Shown here piece by piece: positions 37,241-47,827 of a stretch of DNA of 64,000 bases. The notes beneath the pieces are model-generated. The model did no database searches and was not told where the DNA came from. It was given only the letters and a program-made list of their open reading frames with translations. Each line of letters starts with the position of its first letter. Position 1 is the stretch's first letter. The position numbers and the translations under genes are program-made. Source of the stretch: Erodium maritimum (lineage: Eukaryota; Streptophyta; Magnoliopsida; Geraniales; Geraniaceae); contig OY997588.1 of the NCBI GenBank assembly GCA_963921825.1, positions 54,692,803 to 54,756,802 on the forward strand, in the 5' to 3' direction.

Positions 37241-37264
37241 GAAATTCCTTTAAGGTGGGTAGAG

Positions 37265-40200
37265 TGTAATAACCACTCCCGGTCAACGCCAGCCAAACCT
37301 GCGAAAAACAGGAAAATTTAAAAATTTTGGTCAAGCACGTAATTAAACCTAAAATTGACTCCGAGGGTCATACCGGACGTAAGTTGACCCTGATATCGAC
37401 CAAAGTGAGTTCCGGGGGACTCAGGGCAACTTTCTGACCAATTTGGGAAATGTTGACTTTTCGCTGGAAAAGTCAACCGAGCGACGTTTTGGTCCATTCA
37501 AGGACCGTTTTGGATCCTAAAAGCTTAGCCGTCGTCGCAGCGGTCTTAGTTGAGCCGTTTTCTTTTAGCCCGTGAAGTTTCGTAATTTCTTGGAAAAAGT
37601 GCCCGTTCGGGGCCCGAAACGTCCGAATTTCGCGAATCTGATTGGAAAATATCTTCTAAATATCCTCCCAAAAAGGTGTGGGACCCACTTGACACTTGTC
37701 AAATAAGTGGTGGTGTTAGGTTTATTGGACAAAACAAGACAAGACTATTGATGGTTAGTTTTACAATTTAAGTATTATATTTGATTTTTTAAAACAAAAC
37801 AAAAGGATGCCAAATGAGATGTCTCGGCAAAGTTAGATGAAAATGAGAGTTTTAGAGAGAGAAAGTGGAGAGAGGAAAGAGAAGCAGAAAAGGGAGAAAA
37901 AGAGAAGAAAGTTTGGGGGTTTTGTCATTTCTCGATCATCCGACAGGTGGATCGTCTCAACGATAGAAGAGTCGAGTTCACACCGTCATTCTCTACGGTG
38001 AGCACCTAATCGATTTTCGTTTTGTTAAGTTCTAATTTTAGGGTTTGAGTTTAAACGATTCAAATACGGTTGGGTTTTGGTTAGAATTGTTTTAAAGATG
38101 AATGGTTGAGGTTTGGGGTTCGTTAGGAACGTTTTGGGGCAAAAAGGGAATTTTTCCATTGTGGCCGTGTGGGACCCACATGCCCGGGTATCGGGTTTTC
38201 GTGTTCGGGTGGTTTAGGACGTTCTCCAAGTCGTTAATCCACACCCGGATCGAAATTTGGAATTAAATTGTGAAAGTTGGAATTTCGGGTTTAGAAACTT
38301 TAAACGCGAATTAAATCGCTCGGAAGTCGGAAATTGATTCCGTCGATTGCGTTGGAACCCTTAAATTATTCTAAGATCGTAGAAACGAAAACGGGAATTT
38401 TCGGATCCCCGGAAGGGCGTTTCCAAAACCCGGGCAGATTCGCCATGTCGGGCGAATCGGGCCTTTCCGGGTCCAATATCGACAATGTCGAGTAATCGGG
38501 GAGTTTGGGAGTGATCGACATTGTCGGGGTTACTTTTGGGCGTCAGGTTTATTAAAATTCAGCATTATGCCTGCAAGCTTAAAAGCGTTTAAAATTGTGT
38601 TCTTTTAGATCGTGCTGCGGACCGAGGCAAAGGAAAGCTAGGCGAGTGACGGAGATCACGCCGGGGCTTATTTGGGCACTTTTGTAGAACACGCACGAGG
38701 TAGGGAAAAGTAGTCGGATCTCGGCCCTGACTAGGGAAAGTTAAGAGTAGAATTGCATGTGACACCGTTGTGTCGTGGGTTAAGTAGGTTTATCGAATTA
38801 GAAAGGCATGATACGGGAACGTAGCGAATATTATAAAAGCATGTGACACTTAGTAGTGTCGTAGGAGAAGAGAACTTATCGATGTTAGAATTACTGGAGG
38901 CATACGACCATGCCCGGAGGTTGATTGTGAACTTATCGATATTAGGAGTACTGAAGGCATATGACAATGCCCGGAGGTTGATTGTGAAACTACTGATATT
39001 AGGACTGTTGGAGGCATCGGTTATGCCGGAGGTTTATTGTGTTTTTGTGTCTTGAGTGGCCATGAGAGCCCGTGTTTTACTGTTGGTATCTTGGGTGGCC
39101 ATGAGTGCTCGTGGGGTTATTGAACCCGTGTCTTTATTGTTGGTGTGTCTTTGAAGGCCGTGAGTGCCCGTGGGGTTGTTTAACTCGTGTCTTTATTGTT
39201 GGTGTGTCTTGGGAGGCCGTGTGCGCCTGTGGGGTTGTTGAGCCCGTGAGTTATGGTTGGTGTGTCTTGGGCGGCCGTGAGTGCCCGTGGGGTTGTTAAG
39301 CCCGTGAGTTATGGTTGGTGTGTCTTGGGAGGCCGTGAGTGCCCGTGGGGTTGTTGAGCCCGTGAGTTATGGTTGGTGTGTCTTGGGAGGCCGTGAGTGC
39401 CCGTGGGTTGTTGAGTCCGTGTTTTACCGTTGGTGTCTTGGGTGGCCATGAGTGCCTGTGGAGTGTTGAACCTGTGTTGTTGCTGTTTGTTGAACTTTGC
39501 TTGTGATTGTGATTGTGCTTGCCCGAGGTTAGTGACCCGACTGTGTGTCGGGAAGTGGTGCGAGTCCCGGTAGGTTACGAGCATTCTTTGGCTGGCCTAA
39601 CCAAGTTCGAGTCCCGGTAGGTTACGAGCATTCTTTTGCTGGCCTAACCAAGTTTGAGTCCCGGTAGGTTACGAGCATTCTTTGGCTGGCCTAACCAAGT
39701 TCATGTCTCGGCAGGTTGTGAGCATTCTTTGGCTAGCCTGATCCGTGTTTGAGTCTCGGCAGGTTGTGAGCATTCTTTGGCTAGCCTGATTCGTGTTCGT
39801 GTCGTTGGAGGAGGTCGTCAATGGTTGTGTCGGGTTTACTTTACGAGTTTGAGGTTGAGTCTGTTGAGGAAGGTAACGGGTTGTGAGTGTGACAGGTCGA
39901 CCGCCTGGCCTGAGTGGTTCGGCAAAGCGCGTGATTGAGGGAGCTTTCTGAGCAGCTGGTATGCGATCCGTTGTGATCTTGTTTGGTGTGCGATCCTTTG
40001 TGATATTGTTTGGTGTGCGATCCTTTGTGATCTTGGGTGTGCGTGGTGGTCTTTTGAGCCCTTGGAAGAGGTCGTGATCGTTGTGTCGGGTCTATTTTAC
40101 GTGTCCGAGTGTTGAGTCGGCTGAGGAAAGTATCAGTGTGTGAGTGTCGGTCGGGTTACTTGAGTTTGGGGATGGTGATCCCCGGTGTTGAGTTGGTTGT

Positions 40201-40537
40201 TGGTGTTACCGGCTTTGTCTGCTGATTATGCCGTAGTCAGTCCGTTATCCGTGGTGGTGAGCGAACACTCACCCCTAGCTGCTTTTCCTATAGGTACCGA
40301 TCGCAGGTTGGACTAGGGGAGCTTCTGAAGCTTGAAGAGCTAAGAGCGGGATTCTGGGTTTATTTTGAGTCTAGCGACGGATGCCATACTTTTGTCCACA
40401 TGTTGGACGTATTTTAAGTTGTAAATAATATTATTTTTTTGTTGAACAAACGGTGATTTATGAAAAAGGCAACTAAATGTTTTATTATTTTAAATGTTCG
40501 CGTCCCGAGTTCAGTTTATTGAAATTGGGGTGTGACA
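37265..40537 (+). repeat. Gypsy A 3' LTR (3,273 bp)
   Basis: TGTAATAACCACTCCCGG to GGGGTGTGACA, preceded by the PPT and followed by the GGCTA duplication. It contains the about 58-bp minisatellite (about 39040-39460) and the 47-bp repeat (about 39550-39795). The end TGTGACA differs by one base from the 5' LTR end CGTGACA. One base of the conserved GTGAGCG...CGCTCAC palindrome is changed here (GAACACTCAC). Confidence 0.95.
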
Positions 40538-40542
40538 GGCTA

Positions 40543-40760
40543 CCTGGTGATGTAGCATTTATGGCTTATACGAAACGGAGTGGCCTTTAATCAAATGTTT
40601 GTCTTGGTGGATGGGGTGGTGGCGAAAATTCTGCATCACTCCATTATAGTGGTGTGCAATGCCAAATTATTTAGAAGTTTTGTTTCCTTTGATAATTGGT
40701 TGGAAGATCCGGGATCTATACTAAGGAAGAGGAGGAGCTCGAGTTCTTTTAAGGATGTGT
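40543..40760 (+). pseudogene. LINE ORF2 C-terminal remnant, 3' half
   Basis: Resumes the LINE remnant interrupted at 18927. The text LWLIRNGVAFNQMFV is the conserved W-x-I-x-x-R-N tail after the zinc motif. An open frame of 60 codons (40580-40762) follows (FVSFDNWLEDPGSI). Excising gypsy A with one GGCTA restores adjacency of the two halves at the DNA level. Confidence 0.7.
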
Positions 40761-41255
40761 AGGTACTAATTTGGGGTGGCGCTGGATGTTAATGTGGTTG
40801 TTATTGTGTTTCTATGTTTGCTTCCCTATGTTTCATTGTGGTGAACTTCTTGTCTTGGTGTTGTTTGGTTCCGAGGAAGGGGTCGACTACCTTCTGTGCC
40901 ACCTTAAAGTCTCCCCAAGTAATTTTCTTGTACTACCGAGGACTCATCCGAAGATTGGATATCCTCCCAAACCTTTCGGTGTCTTGAAGTAGGGTTGTCT
41001 CTCACGCCTTATATTTGGAGTTGGAAGTTAAGATCTCTAGCACCCAATCCTCCCAACCGTTCTCTCTCTAAGGTGCACTAAGGCACTGTTCCTCTAGCAT
41101 TTCGTTATGAAGGGGAAGCTTACGAGGAGGTGGATTTCCTTTACTTCACCTCCTGGGCATAAGGGCCACTTTATAGGAATCTCTACTTGTTGATTCCACA
41201 AACGAGTTATCCTTATAAAATAGCATACTCTTGTGATTTTTTGGCTTCAAAACTA
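40761..41255. other. Spacer after LINE remnant
   Basis: Probably LINE 3' flank. An ORF at 40771 with hydrophobic start has no recognised family and is not supported. Nothing else seen. Confidence 0.4.
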
Positions 41256-43056
41256 TGTTAGTCTTAGTGCTTTTAGCTCAATCATAAATCTCCGAGTAAA
41301 GCGGCTTAATATTACTTATGTTTTGGCATAATATATCGAAGTGTGTTCTAATCTATGTCCACCATGCGAAGTAGAACCATAGATCGAGATAGATCAAACT
41401 CGATGGGTCCCTAGTCAACAAAGTTTCACTAGAAGCGACTAGTATGAAACATGACTCTTTATGGCACAATTATATTAATCATTGGAATGAGATTCAGGAG
41501 TCTGATCATAAATATCACGTGAGACATGATATTTGACAAATCGACCTGAATATGTGCTATAGATCAAGTCATGAGCATATTCAGTATCGTAGCTTGTCAT
41601 GTATCCTTAGACCAAGGAGTCTTTGTGATTACTATACATCACACAATTGAGTTTGACCTAAGCCCAACGTTTCCTGTGACATGGCTTCCATAATGGCCAT
41701 GATTCGCCTGGGGACGGACTTCATGAGTGACACAAAAGACGGCTAAGGGATTTATTCCTCATACTACAATATGGGAATGATATCCATTCCGTCCTCTCGA
41801 TCGAGAGTGACTGAAAGAATAGCATGGACATGCACGTGATATTAGGTATCGTACATTCAATCATCTCACTCACCGAGGAACAATGATTGAGAATAACAAG
41901 GATGACGACTCTATGCCTTATCTCAATCAGGATATCTAGAGATAAAAGGATTGTGACATAGACATCAGAAATGTTAGAATCTACACGAGTCAATTCGTTA
42001 TGCAACGTCAGGAAATACTACTGTCTCGTTAGTTTCCTCTTATTTAGGATCGAGTAAAATGGGATTTTATGTTGATCTACTGACATGCATAAGCCTAAGG
42101 GTCACACCAGAGGATGAAACTCAATTACACACTAATGGAGAATGGCCAAGCAAGAACGTTGACACAAAACATGACCAAAATGGGATTTTGGGTCATGTGC
42201 CCATAAGTAATTGGGATCTTACATTGATCTACTGACATGATAAGCCTAAGAGTCACACTAGAGGATGAAACTCAATTACACACATATGGAGAATGTTCAA
42301 GCAAAAACGTTGACACGGGACATGACCAAAACAGGGTTTTAGGTCATGTGCCCGTAAGTAATTAGGATCTTACGGATCGAGACAAGACTTGGAATCTAGG
42401 GATCGACCTCGTCGGATAATGTTGGACATATCTGGGATGAAAGGCTTTGGAGACGATGAGCGCGTCACGAGTGGTCATAGGCCACCACCCACAAGGCCCA
42501 TGGATGGCCCAGGTCACCAAAGGCCCAAGAAACCAATTGGTCAATGGTTGACTAAAAGGTTCTAACTAGATTAGTTAACTTAGTTAGTCAGTAACTAGAT
42601 AGGACCTACCATCCACTAAATAACTAATTACCTAATATTACTTTTTCATCGACTATCCTAATTTACTAATTAAATATGTGTTTGATGGGAGATATATGAG
42701 GTGATAGACACCACTTATCTTAACATGCAACACATATGACTCAACAACACATGCACAAGAGATCAAAGTTCAATTTTTCTCTCTTCTTCTTTCTTGGGCT
42801 GAACCCCCTTCTCCTCCTTCTCCATGTTTTGTTTTTGAGTCCTCAAACTCAAGAACTATGTGACTTCGATTATTTGGAAGATACGTAGGCGTCTTGGAGA
42901 CTCAAGCCCGATCATCTCTAACTCGATGTCCATCAATTGGTAAAGAAATTGTGCTTTCGATTATGTCTTGTGTTTCTAATCATGGTAATGTTCCATTTCT
43001 GTCATAATGACTTGAGTCTTTTCTTTTGTTGTGATTGTCTCCATCGAGACTCAACA
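41256..43056 (+). repeat. Copia E 5' LTR (about 1.8 kb, diverged)
   Basis: TGTTAGTCTTAGTGC to ATCGAGACTCAACA. It follows the 2857-4545 LTR in outline but with many substitutions. A short block (about 42060-42190 and about 42210-42345: 'ACTGACATG..AAGCCTAAG.GTCACAC') is tandemly duplicated inside it. Confidence 0.88.
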
Positions 43057-44026
43057 GTGATATTAGAGACATGTTACCTTCGGTTTTTCTTGTTTATGTT
43101 TCGGTTTTTGCTTGATCTCATCCTTGAAAATGTAATATTGATAGTTTTTCAAATCTCACATTTTTGAATAAAATTGTATTTTTCGGGACACGAGAGCGAG
43201 ACTCTCGGGGAGCCAAACCCGTGACCAGATAAGACTCCGTTTGAATGAGCTAGGCCGAGCCATGGCCTTGCATGGCTGGAACTACGGGACCAAACCACTT
43301 AGTTTATCATAAGGTTTTTATAACCTTCTCAATGAAATCAAAAATCAAATATTTAAAATTTTCAATTTTGAACGATTTCATTAAACCGAGCAGTAAACAA
43401 TTTTTGAAAATTGGAAATTAATTAAAATTGTAAATTCGCATGCTATGTGATAACATGCTTGATTCATAACACGTTGTGTTATGTGATGTTGGCATGGTGC
43501 ATATAATAGCCCTGAGCTCGAATTAGTTATTTATCTCTTTTTCCACGGTTTGTGTACCGTTAGTGACAGTGTGCAACTATTTTTTGAGGTCTGATCGTCG
43601 CACCACTAAATTGTAACATTATTCTTTCCCGACCTGCGAGTCGTACATTTGATTATAATCTTTTTCTCAAGACAAAGATCGGGACAAGATGGATCGTTGG
43701 AGGCTTCTGTAGTTGTCATCGACTTGGAGTCAATGGAACTCAAGAAGAGAGTTGGAGTTAGTTTAGCGGGAAATTATATGTGCGTTTATTCTTTATCCTT
43801 GGTTTAATTTTGCATGAGTAATTCTACCTGTTTTAGATGTGAGTGGATGGTGTCCTACCTACATAGCTCGATTAATTGGCGAGTCTCTGTTCAGATTGAT
43901 CGAGTGAATCAACGATCTTGGTTTTAGATTCTAAAAGTTTAGAATCGATTGGTTGGTGTTTGAACTTGATCTTCATAAAATTTATTCATTTTACTAGTTA
44001 AATTTTCTTTTTTTTGTGTAGAGGAA

Positions 44027-44890
44027 ATGGCAAGTTCGTCAACGAACAATAGTTTGTCGTTAAAAACCATGCTTGACAAGATCAAGCTTAATAGGACAAA
44101 CTATCTAGACTAGGACATAAATTTGAGAATAATCCTCAAATATGAACACAAAGAATATGTCCTAGACAAGGCTATCCCTCAAGAGCTACCTAGTAACGCC
44201 ACTAGGGCCGGTAATGATACATACCAAAAGCAGCTTAGCAATTCTATTGATGTGGCGTTTATTACGCTGGATTGCATGAAGAATGAGCTCTAGGAGCAGT
44301 TCATGGAGCATTCTCATGACCCTTATACCATGATGGGATTGATGAAGGGTATATTCAAGGAAAGCGCATGTATCAAAAAGTACAATGTCCTTAATGAACT
44401 ACTTCTTGCAAGATGTTAGAAAAGGAAGCTCCGTGGGTCCTTATGTCTTGAAAATGAAGGGGCGTCTTGAACATCTTACTAGACTAGGTCTTAAGATAGA
44501 AAACGAGATGAAACCGGATATGGTTATACGCTCCCTTCCTCGTACATATGCTGAGTTTGTCATGAACTATAATATGCACGATATAGACAAGACTATATCA
44601 GAGTTACATGGAATGCTAGTAACTGCTGAGAATAATATCAAGGATCAGAGATCTAGGTATATTCTAGTGGTCAGAAAAGGAAACAATTTCAAGAAAGGAA
44701 TTATCAGTTTCTAGGGAAAAAACCCTGCGCACTTGGCGGGAAAGATAAGACAACCAAAGACTCCTAACCCTCCTAAGAACAGGGATACCTCAAGGAAGGC
44801 TAAGGAGGCAGAGGTTGCTTGCTTCTACTACCAGCAGCCTGGACATTGGAAACAGTATTGCTAGAAGTTCCAAGATGATCTGAAGAAGGG
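44027..44890 (+). pseudogene. Copia E gag remnant, 5' part
   Basis: Starts at the ATG at 44027 (MASSSTNNSLSLKTML, DKIKLNRTNYLD). A Trp codon has become TAG at 44111, a second stop follows at about 44291, and the frame shifts near 44390. It continues in another frame with GSSVGPYVLKMKGRLEHL, RSLPRTYAEFVMNYNMHD and ISELHGMLVTAE, all typical of copia gag (UBN2-type). The zinc knuckle reads CFYYQQPGHWKQYC (about 44820-44862), with the second Cys changed to Tyr. The gag is cut at 44890 by the chimeric element. Confidence 0.88.
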
Positions 44891-45205
44891 TGTTACGAGT
44901 CAATTATGCAATAGATCGGTTATTAGAAATAATTGGGCCTTTGTCTATTTTAGTTGGGCTTGTGTTATAGATTGTAACTAATGGGTCTAAGCCCAAACTC
45001 TAGTTCTTACATTGTATTCTCTACAAAAGAGACGCTGCTCTCATTTGGGAGGACATGAATGAAAACATCAATTACTATCTCTCTCTATAGCTCTGTCTCT
45101 CTTCTCTCCCTCTCTTCAACCTCTCTTCTTCCAATCTCTACAATTCTTAACCCTAAATTCTACATCTCTCTATAATTCCTTTTCTATCAATTTAGGGCTG
45201 TAACA
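44891..45205 (+). repeat. Chimeric element 5' LTR (315 bp)
   Basis: TGTTACGAGTC to TTTAGGGCTGTAACA. It includes a CT-rich stretch (about 45085-45160). Paired with 48651-48965: five substitutions, no indels. Confidence 0.97.
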
Positions 45206-45206
45206 C

Positions 45207-45221
45207 TGGTATCAGAGCCCC
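45207..45221 (+). promoter_or_regulatory. Chimeric element primer binding site
   Basis: TGGTATCAGAGCCCC, one base after the 5' LTR; complementary to plant initiator tRNA-Met. It shows that this is a bona fide retrotransposon backbone and not a gene flanked by chance repeats. Confidence 0.95.
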
Positions 45222-45238
45222 TTTCTAGGCTCAATCTG

Positions 45239-47821
45239 ATGGGTGAAATTTTTTTCCCTCCAGCTACAAAAATGGCGATTCAAGACATCAAGGAATCACT
45301 TATTAGTGTTAAGATTCAAATGGATGAAGTTGTTGACAAGCTAAAGGCCTTGCTTTTCAGGTTTCTAGACCCGTCTTGTAAGTCTTCTCTGGCAGTTCCA
45401 TCTCCACCTGTTTTTGCTGCAAGTTTGGGTAAAGATCATGTTCCAAAATCAGAGATTGTGTCTGTCATTTCCGAGTTTGATGATGTATTAGCAACTCAAG
45501 AATTGGATGAAATTGAAAAAATGCCTAAAAGGGTTTTGGCTGAGTGCCAAATGCTCACTTCGGAAGGAGATTTTTGTGAAGCACACAAGGTGTTCGACAA
45601 TATGCCAATGTCACAAACAGTGGGTTATTTCAAGGTATGCTCAAAACCACCTGAATTACAATTGTGTGTTCTATCTAAAGTTGTTCTTGAAATGGTTAAA
45701 TGGCCTACTGGTATTGGCACAAAGCAAGTAATTAAGTTCATAAAAGAAGATTATAGATGTGTACTTGGACTGATAATTGATGAAAATGTATTAAAGCTGA
45801 CTTGGGGTTTGATGAGTAGTGTGGAAATGGGTAGTTCAGTTTACACCCAATTTCTTATTGAGACTGTTGGGTGGATGTTCAATGCAATATTACCGGAAAT
45901 GGGGAACAATTTTTCGACTACTTTTTTTGGTTGCTCCCTTATACTACGAGATGTTGATCATGGTAGCATGGTGGGAGGTAATCTTGAAATTTCTTATGCA
46001 TGCTGTTCACATTTAGAGATGTCAAAAGGTATAGAAAGCCATACCAGAACTCTAAACTCTCCAGAAGCTGTATCTGATAGGTGCCTGCATGTGAATAAAT
46101 TTGACTACTCTGAAAGTTTCTCATCACAACATTTTGTGGGGAGCTGTGATCTCTCATCTCAAGCAGGTTCAGAGAGTAGCACAGATGGAAGTAATGTACA
46201 TGACGAATCAAGTTCTGAATCAAAGCTCTTGGATGAAGGTGTTGTTATGGAAGGTCCTTACTTAAATGAGCTGGAGTTCTTAGTTCATGAGACAAACACA
46301 AGTGATAAAATGTGTGAGGAAAAGGATCACGCTGAATTGATAAAGGACATTCTTGCTGACTGGTATGTTTCCACCAACAATGTTCTATACAAGTGGATGG
46401 CAAAAGGAAAAGAGTTGGCCGGAAAGGATATCTCATTCACCCTCATTGGTATTCGTCAACGTCGAATGTATCTAAAGCCTCTACATGTCTCTGAATGGGT
46501 TGATACAAATAGGGTATTTGATCTAGTTGAGAGGGATTACGCATCTTGCCTTGATTTGCTTTCCAAGGTACATGGTCTATTTGAATCCGTCAGCGGAGAA
46601 TTTATCTACAGAACCTTGTTGGCCAGTTGTGTTGCTATTAACAATGAAGCGAAAGTGCTTAAAAAAGTGAAGAACTTAGGATATCCATTCTATGCGTTTG
46701 CTTGCAATCATATGCTTCTTCTTTACATTTGCTTGCAAAGAGTTGTTCTTAGTCTAACCTTGCTTTCAGAGGGGAGACCAATTATTGATGAGATGTGTAA
46801 GGTTGAAGAGGAAGCGACAAATAACCCCACTAACCAATCTCTGTTTAGGCACCCACCTACTAGTATTCGAGTTGCGCCGAGTATTAAAAATGACTACTAC
46901 ACAAACTTTATGGACTGGGGTAAACAGAATGCCCTAGTTGTTGCTCTAGGGTCATATTTTTGCCTCTGGAATGCGAATGTACACTACCTGGTTCGAGTTG
47001 AAGGCGAGAATGATTACCCAACTAGTATAGCCTGGTCTGATGATACCAAATTGGTTTCAATGGGTTTTATGTGCTCAATTGTTCAGCTTTGGGACCTTGA
47101 GGCTTCCAAACTTATGAGGAACCTAGAAGGTCGTACAAAAGGGATAGGAACAATGGTGTGGAATGATAGAGTTCTCGCATCAGGAAGCGAAGACAAATCA
47201 ATTATTAGTCAAGATGTTCGAGCACAAAATAGTTGGACAATAATTGTACAAACACACGCAAGAGAAGTGTATGGGTTGACGTGGTCGAGTACAGTCAATG
47301 TTTTGGCAAATGGTGGCAGTGACAATCTCATACATATATGGGAAACTTTCAAGGTGAACACATCCAATTTTTTATTTAGTTTTCATGAGTACTGTGATAC
47401 CGTCAAGGCCCTTACTTGGTGTCCATATCATTCTCATATTCTTGTCTCTGGTGGTGGCACAAAAGATGAATATATCCATGCATTTCTCTCGAAGACACTT
47501 GCATATGCCAATTCTCAGAATGAGCATATATGTAGTAAGTTATTTTCTTTGCTTGGAGATACAAAAGCCCCTCTTTATGTGACTGTCTTCGCTGCTATCA
47601 CAATGGGTCTGATTTATGTTGGTTCCTTTGATGAAGAGGCACCTCAAAAAATCATATTTACATTAGTGGACAGAAGTGAGCCAGATTTGGAGGAGCCTCT
47701 AACTCCCTTGCTGCCTCTTGGCCTTGATCTTATATATTGTAGGAAGCAGGAAAGTATTGACGCCACAACCAAAGTGTCCAAGACTTTCAATGCAAAGATT
47801 AGAAAATATCTTTTACACTAA
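45239..47821 (+). CDS. Chimeric ORF of captured host gene fragments (PPR / CDC20 / RPN1), 860 codons
   Basis: Opens at the ATG 33 bp after the 5' LTR and stops at a TAA (47819-47821). Residues about 93-128 look like a lone PPR repeat (SEGDFCEAHKVFDNMP). About 290-497 match plant P-type PPR proteins of the At1g80270/PPR596 kind (QRRMYLKPLHVSEW, ERDYASCLDLLSKVHGL, YRTLLASCVA, LGYPFYAFACNHMLLLY). About 541-753 match the CDC20/Fizzy WD40 propeller (YYTNFMDWGKQNALVVALG, WNDRVLASGSEDK, SGGGTKDEYI). Residues 754-860 match the repeat region of proteasome subunit RPN1 (ICSKLFSLLGDTKAPL, GLIYVGSFDEEAPQ, ATTKVSKTFNAKIRKY). The remaining stretches are unidentified. Each piece is partial: CDC20 lacks the N-terminal C-box part and the end of the propeller. 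No product function is claimed; it may be untranslated. Confidence 0.85.
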   Translation: MGEIFFPPATKMAIQDIKESLISVKIQMDEVVDKLKALLFRFLDPSCKSSLAVPSPPVFAASLGKDHVPKSEIVSVISEFDDVLATQELDEIEKMPKRVLAECQMLTSEGDFCEAHKVFDNMPMSQTVGYFKVCSKPPELQLCVLSKVVLEMVKWPTGIGTKQVIKFIKEDYRCVLGLIIDENVLKLTWGLMSSVEMGSSVYTQFLIETVGWMFNAILPEMGNNFSTTFFGCSLILRDVDHGSMVGGNLEISYACCSHLEMSKGIESHTRTLNSPEAVSDRCLHVNKFDYSESFSSQHFVGSCDLSSQAGSESSTDGSNVHDESSSESKLLDEGVVMEGPYLNELEFLVHETNTSDKMCEEKDHAELIKDILADWYVSTNNVLYKWMAKGKELAGKDISFTLIGIRQRRMYLKPLHVSEWVDTNRVFDLVERDYASCLDLLSKVHGLFESVSGEFIYRTLLASCVAINNEAKVLKKVKNLGYPFYAFACNHMLLLYICLQRVVLSLTLLSEGRPIIDEMCKVEEEATNNPTNQSLFRHPPTSIRVAPSIKNDYYTNFMDWGKQNALVVALGSYFCLWNANVHYLVRVEGENDYPTSIAWSDDTKLVSMGFMCSIVQLWDLEASKLMRNLEGRTKGIGTMVWNDRVLASGSEDKSIISQDVRAQNSWTIIVQTHAREVYGLTWSSTVNVLANGGSDNLIHIWETFKVNTSNFLFSFHEYCDTVKALTWCPYHSHILVSGGGTKDEYIHAFLSKTLAYANSQNEHICSKLFSLLGDTKAPLYVTVFAAITMGLIYVGSFDEEAPQKIIFTLVDRSEPDLEEPLTPLLPLGLDLIYCRKQESIDATTKVSKTFNAKIRKYLLH

Positions 47822-47827
47822 AGAGAG

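Larger units (their letters stand above)
18928..40537 (+). mobile_element. Gypsy element 'A' (non-autonomous, hosts element B in its 5' LTR)
   Basis: Plus-strand Ty3/gypsy element with TSD GGCTA on both sides (18923-18927 and 40538-40542). Order: 5' LTR (18928-21961, then 33927-34145 after the B insertion), PBS, leader with two tandem repeats, shrunken coding remnant, PPT (about 37245-37264) and 3' LTR (37265-40537). Without B it would be about 9.6 kb. Gag and the whole RT/RNase H are missing, leaving protease, integrase pieces and a chromodomain-like tail, all broken. It can only have moved with proteins supplied in trans, plausibly from a B-like element. Confidence 0.95.
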
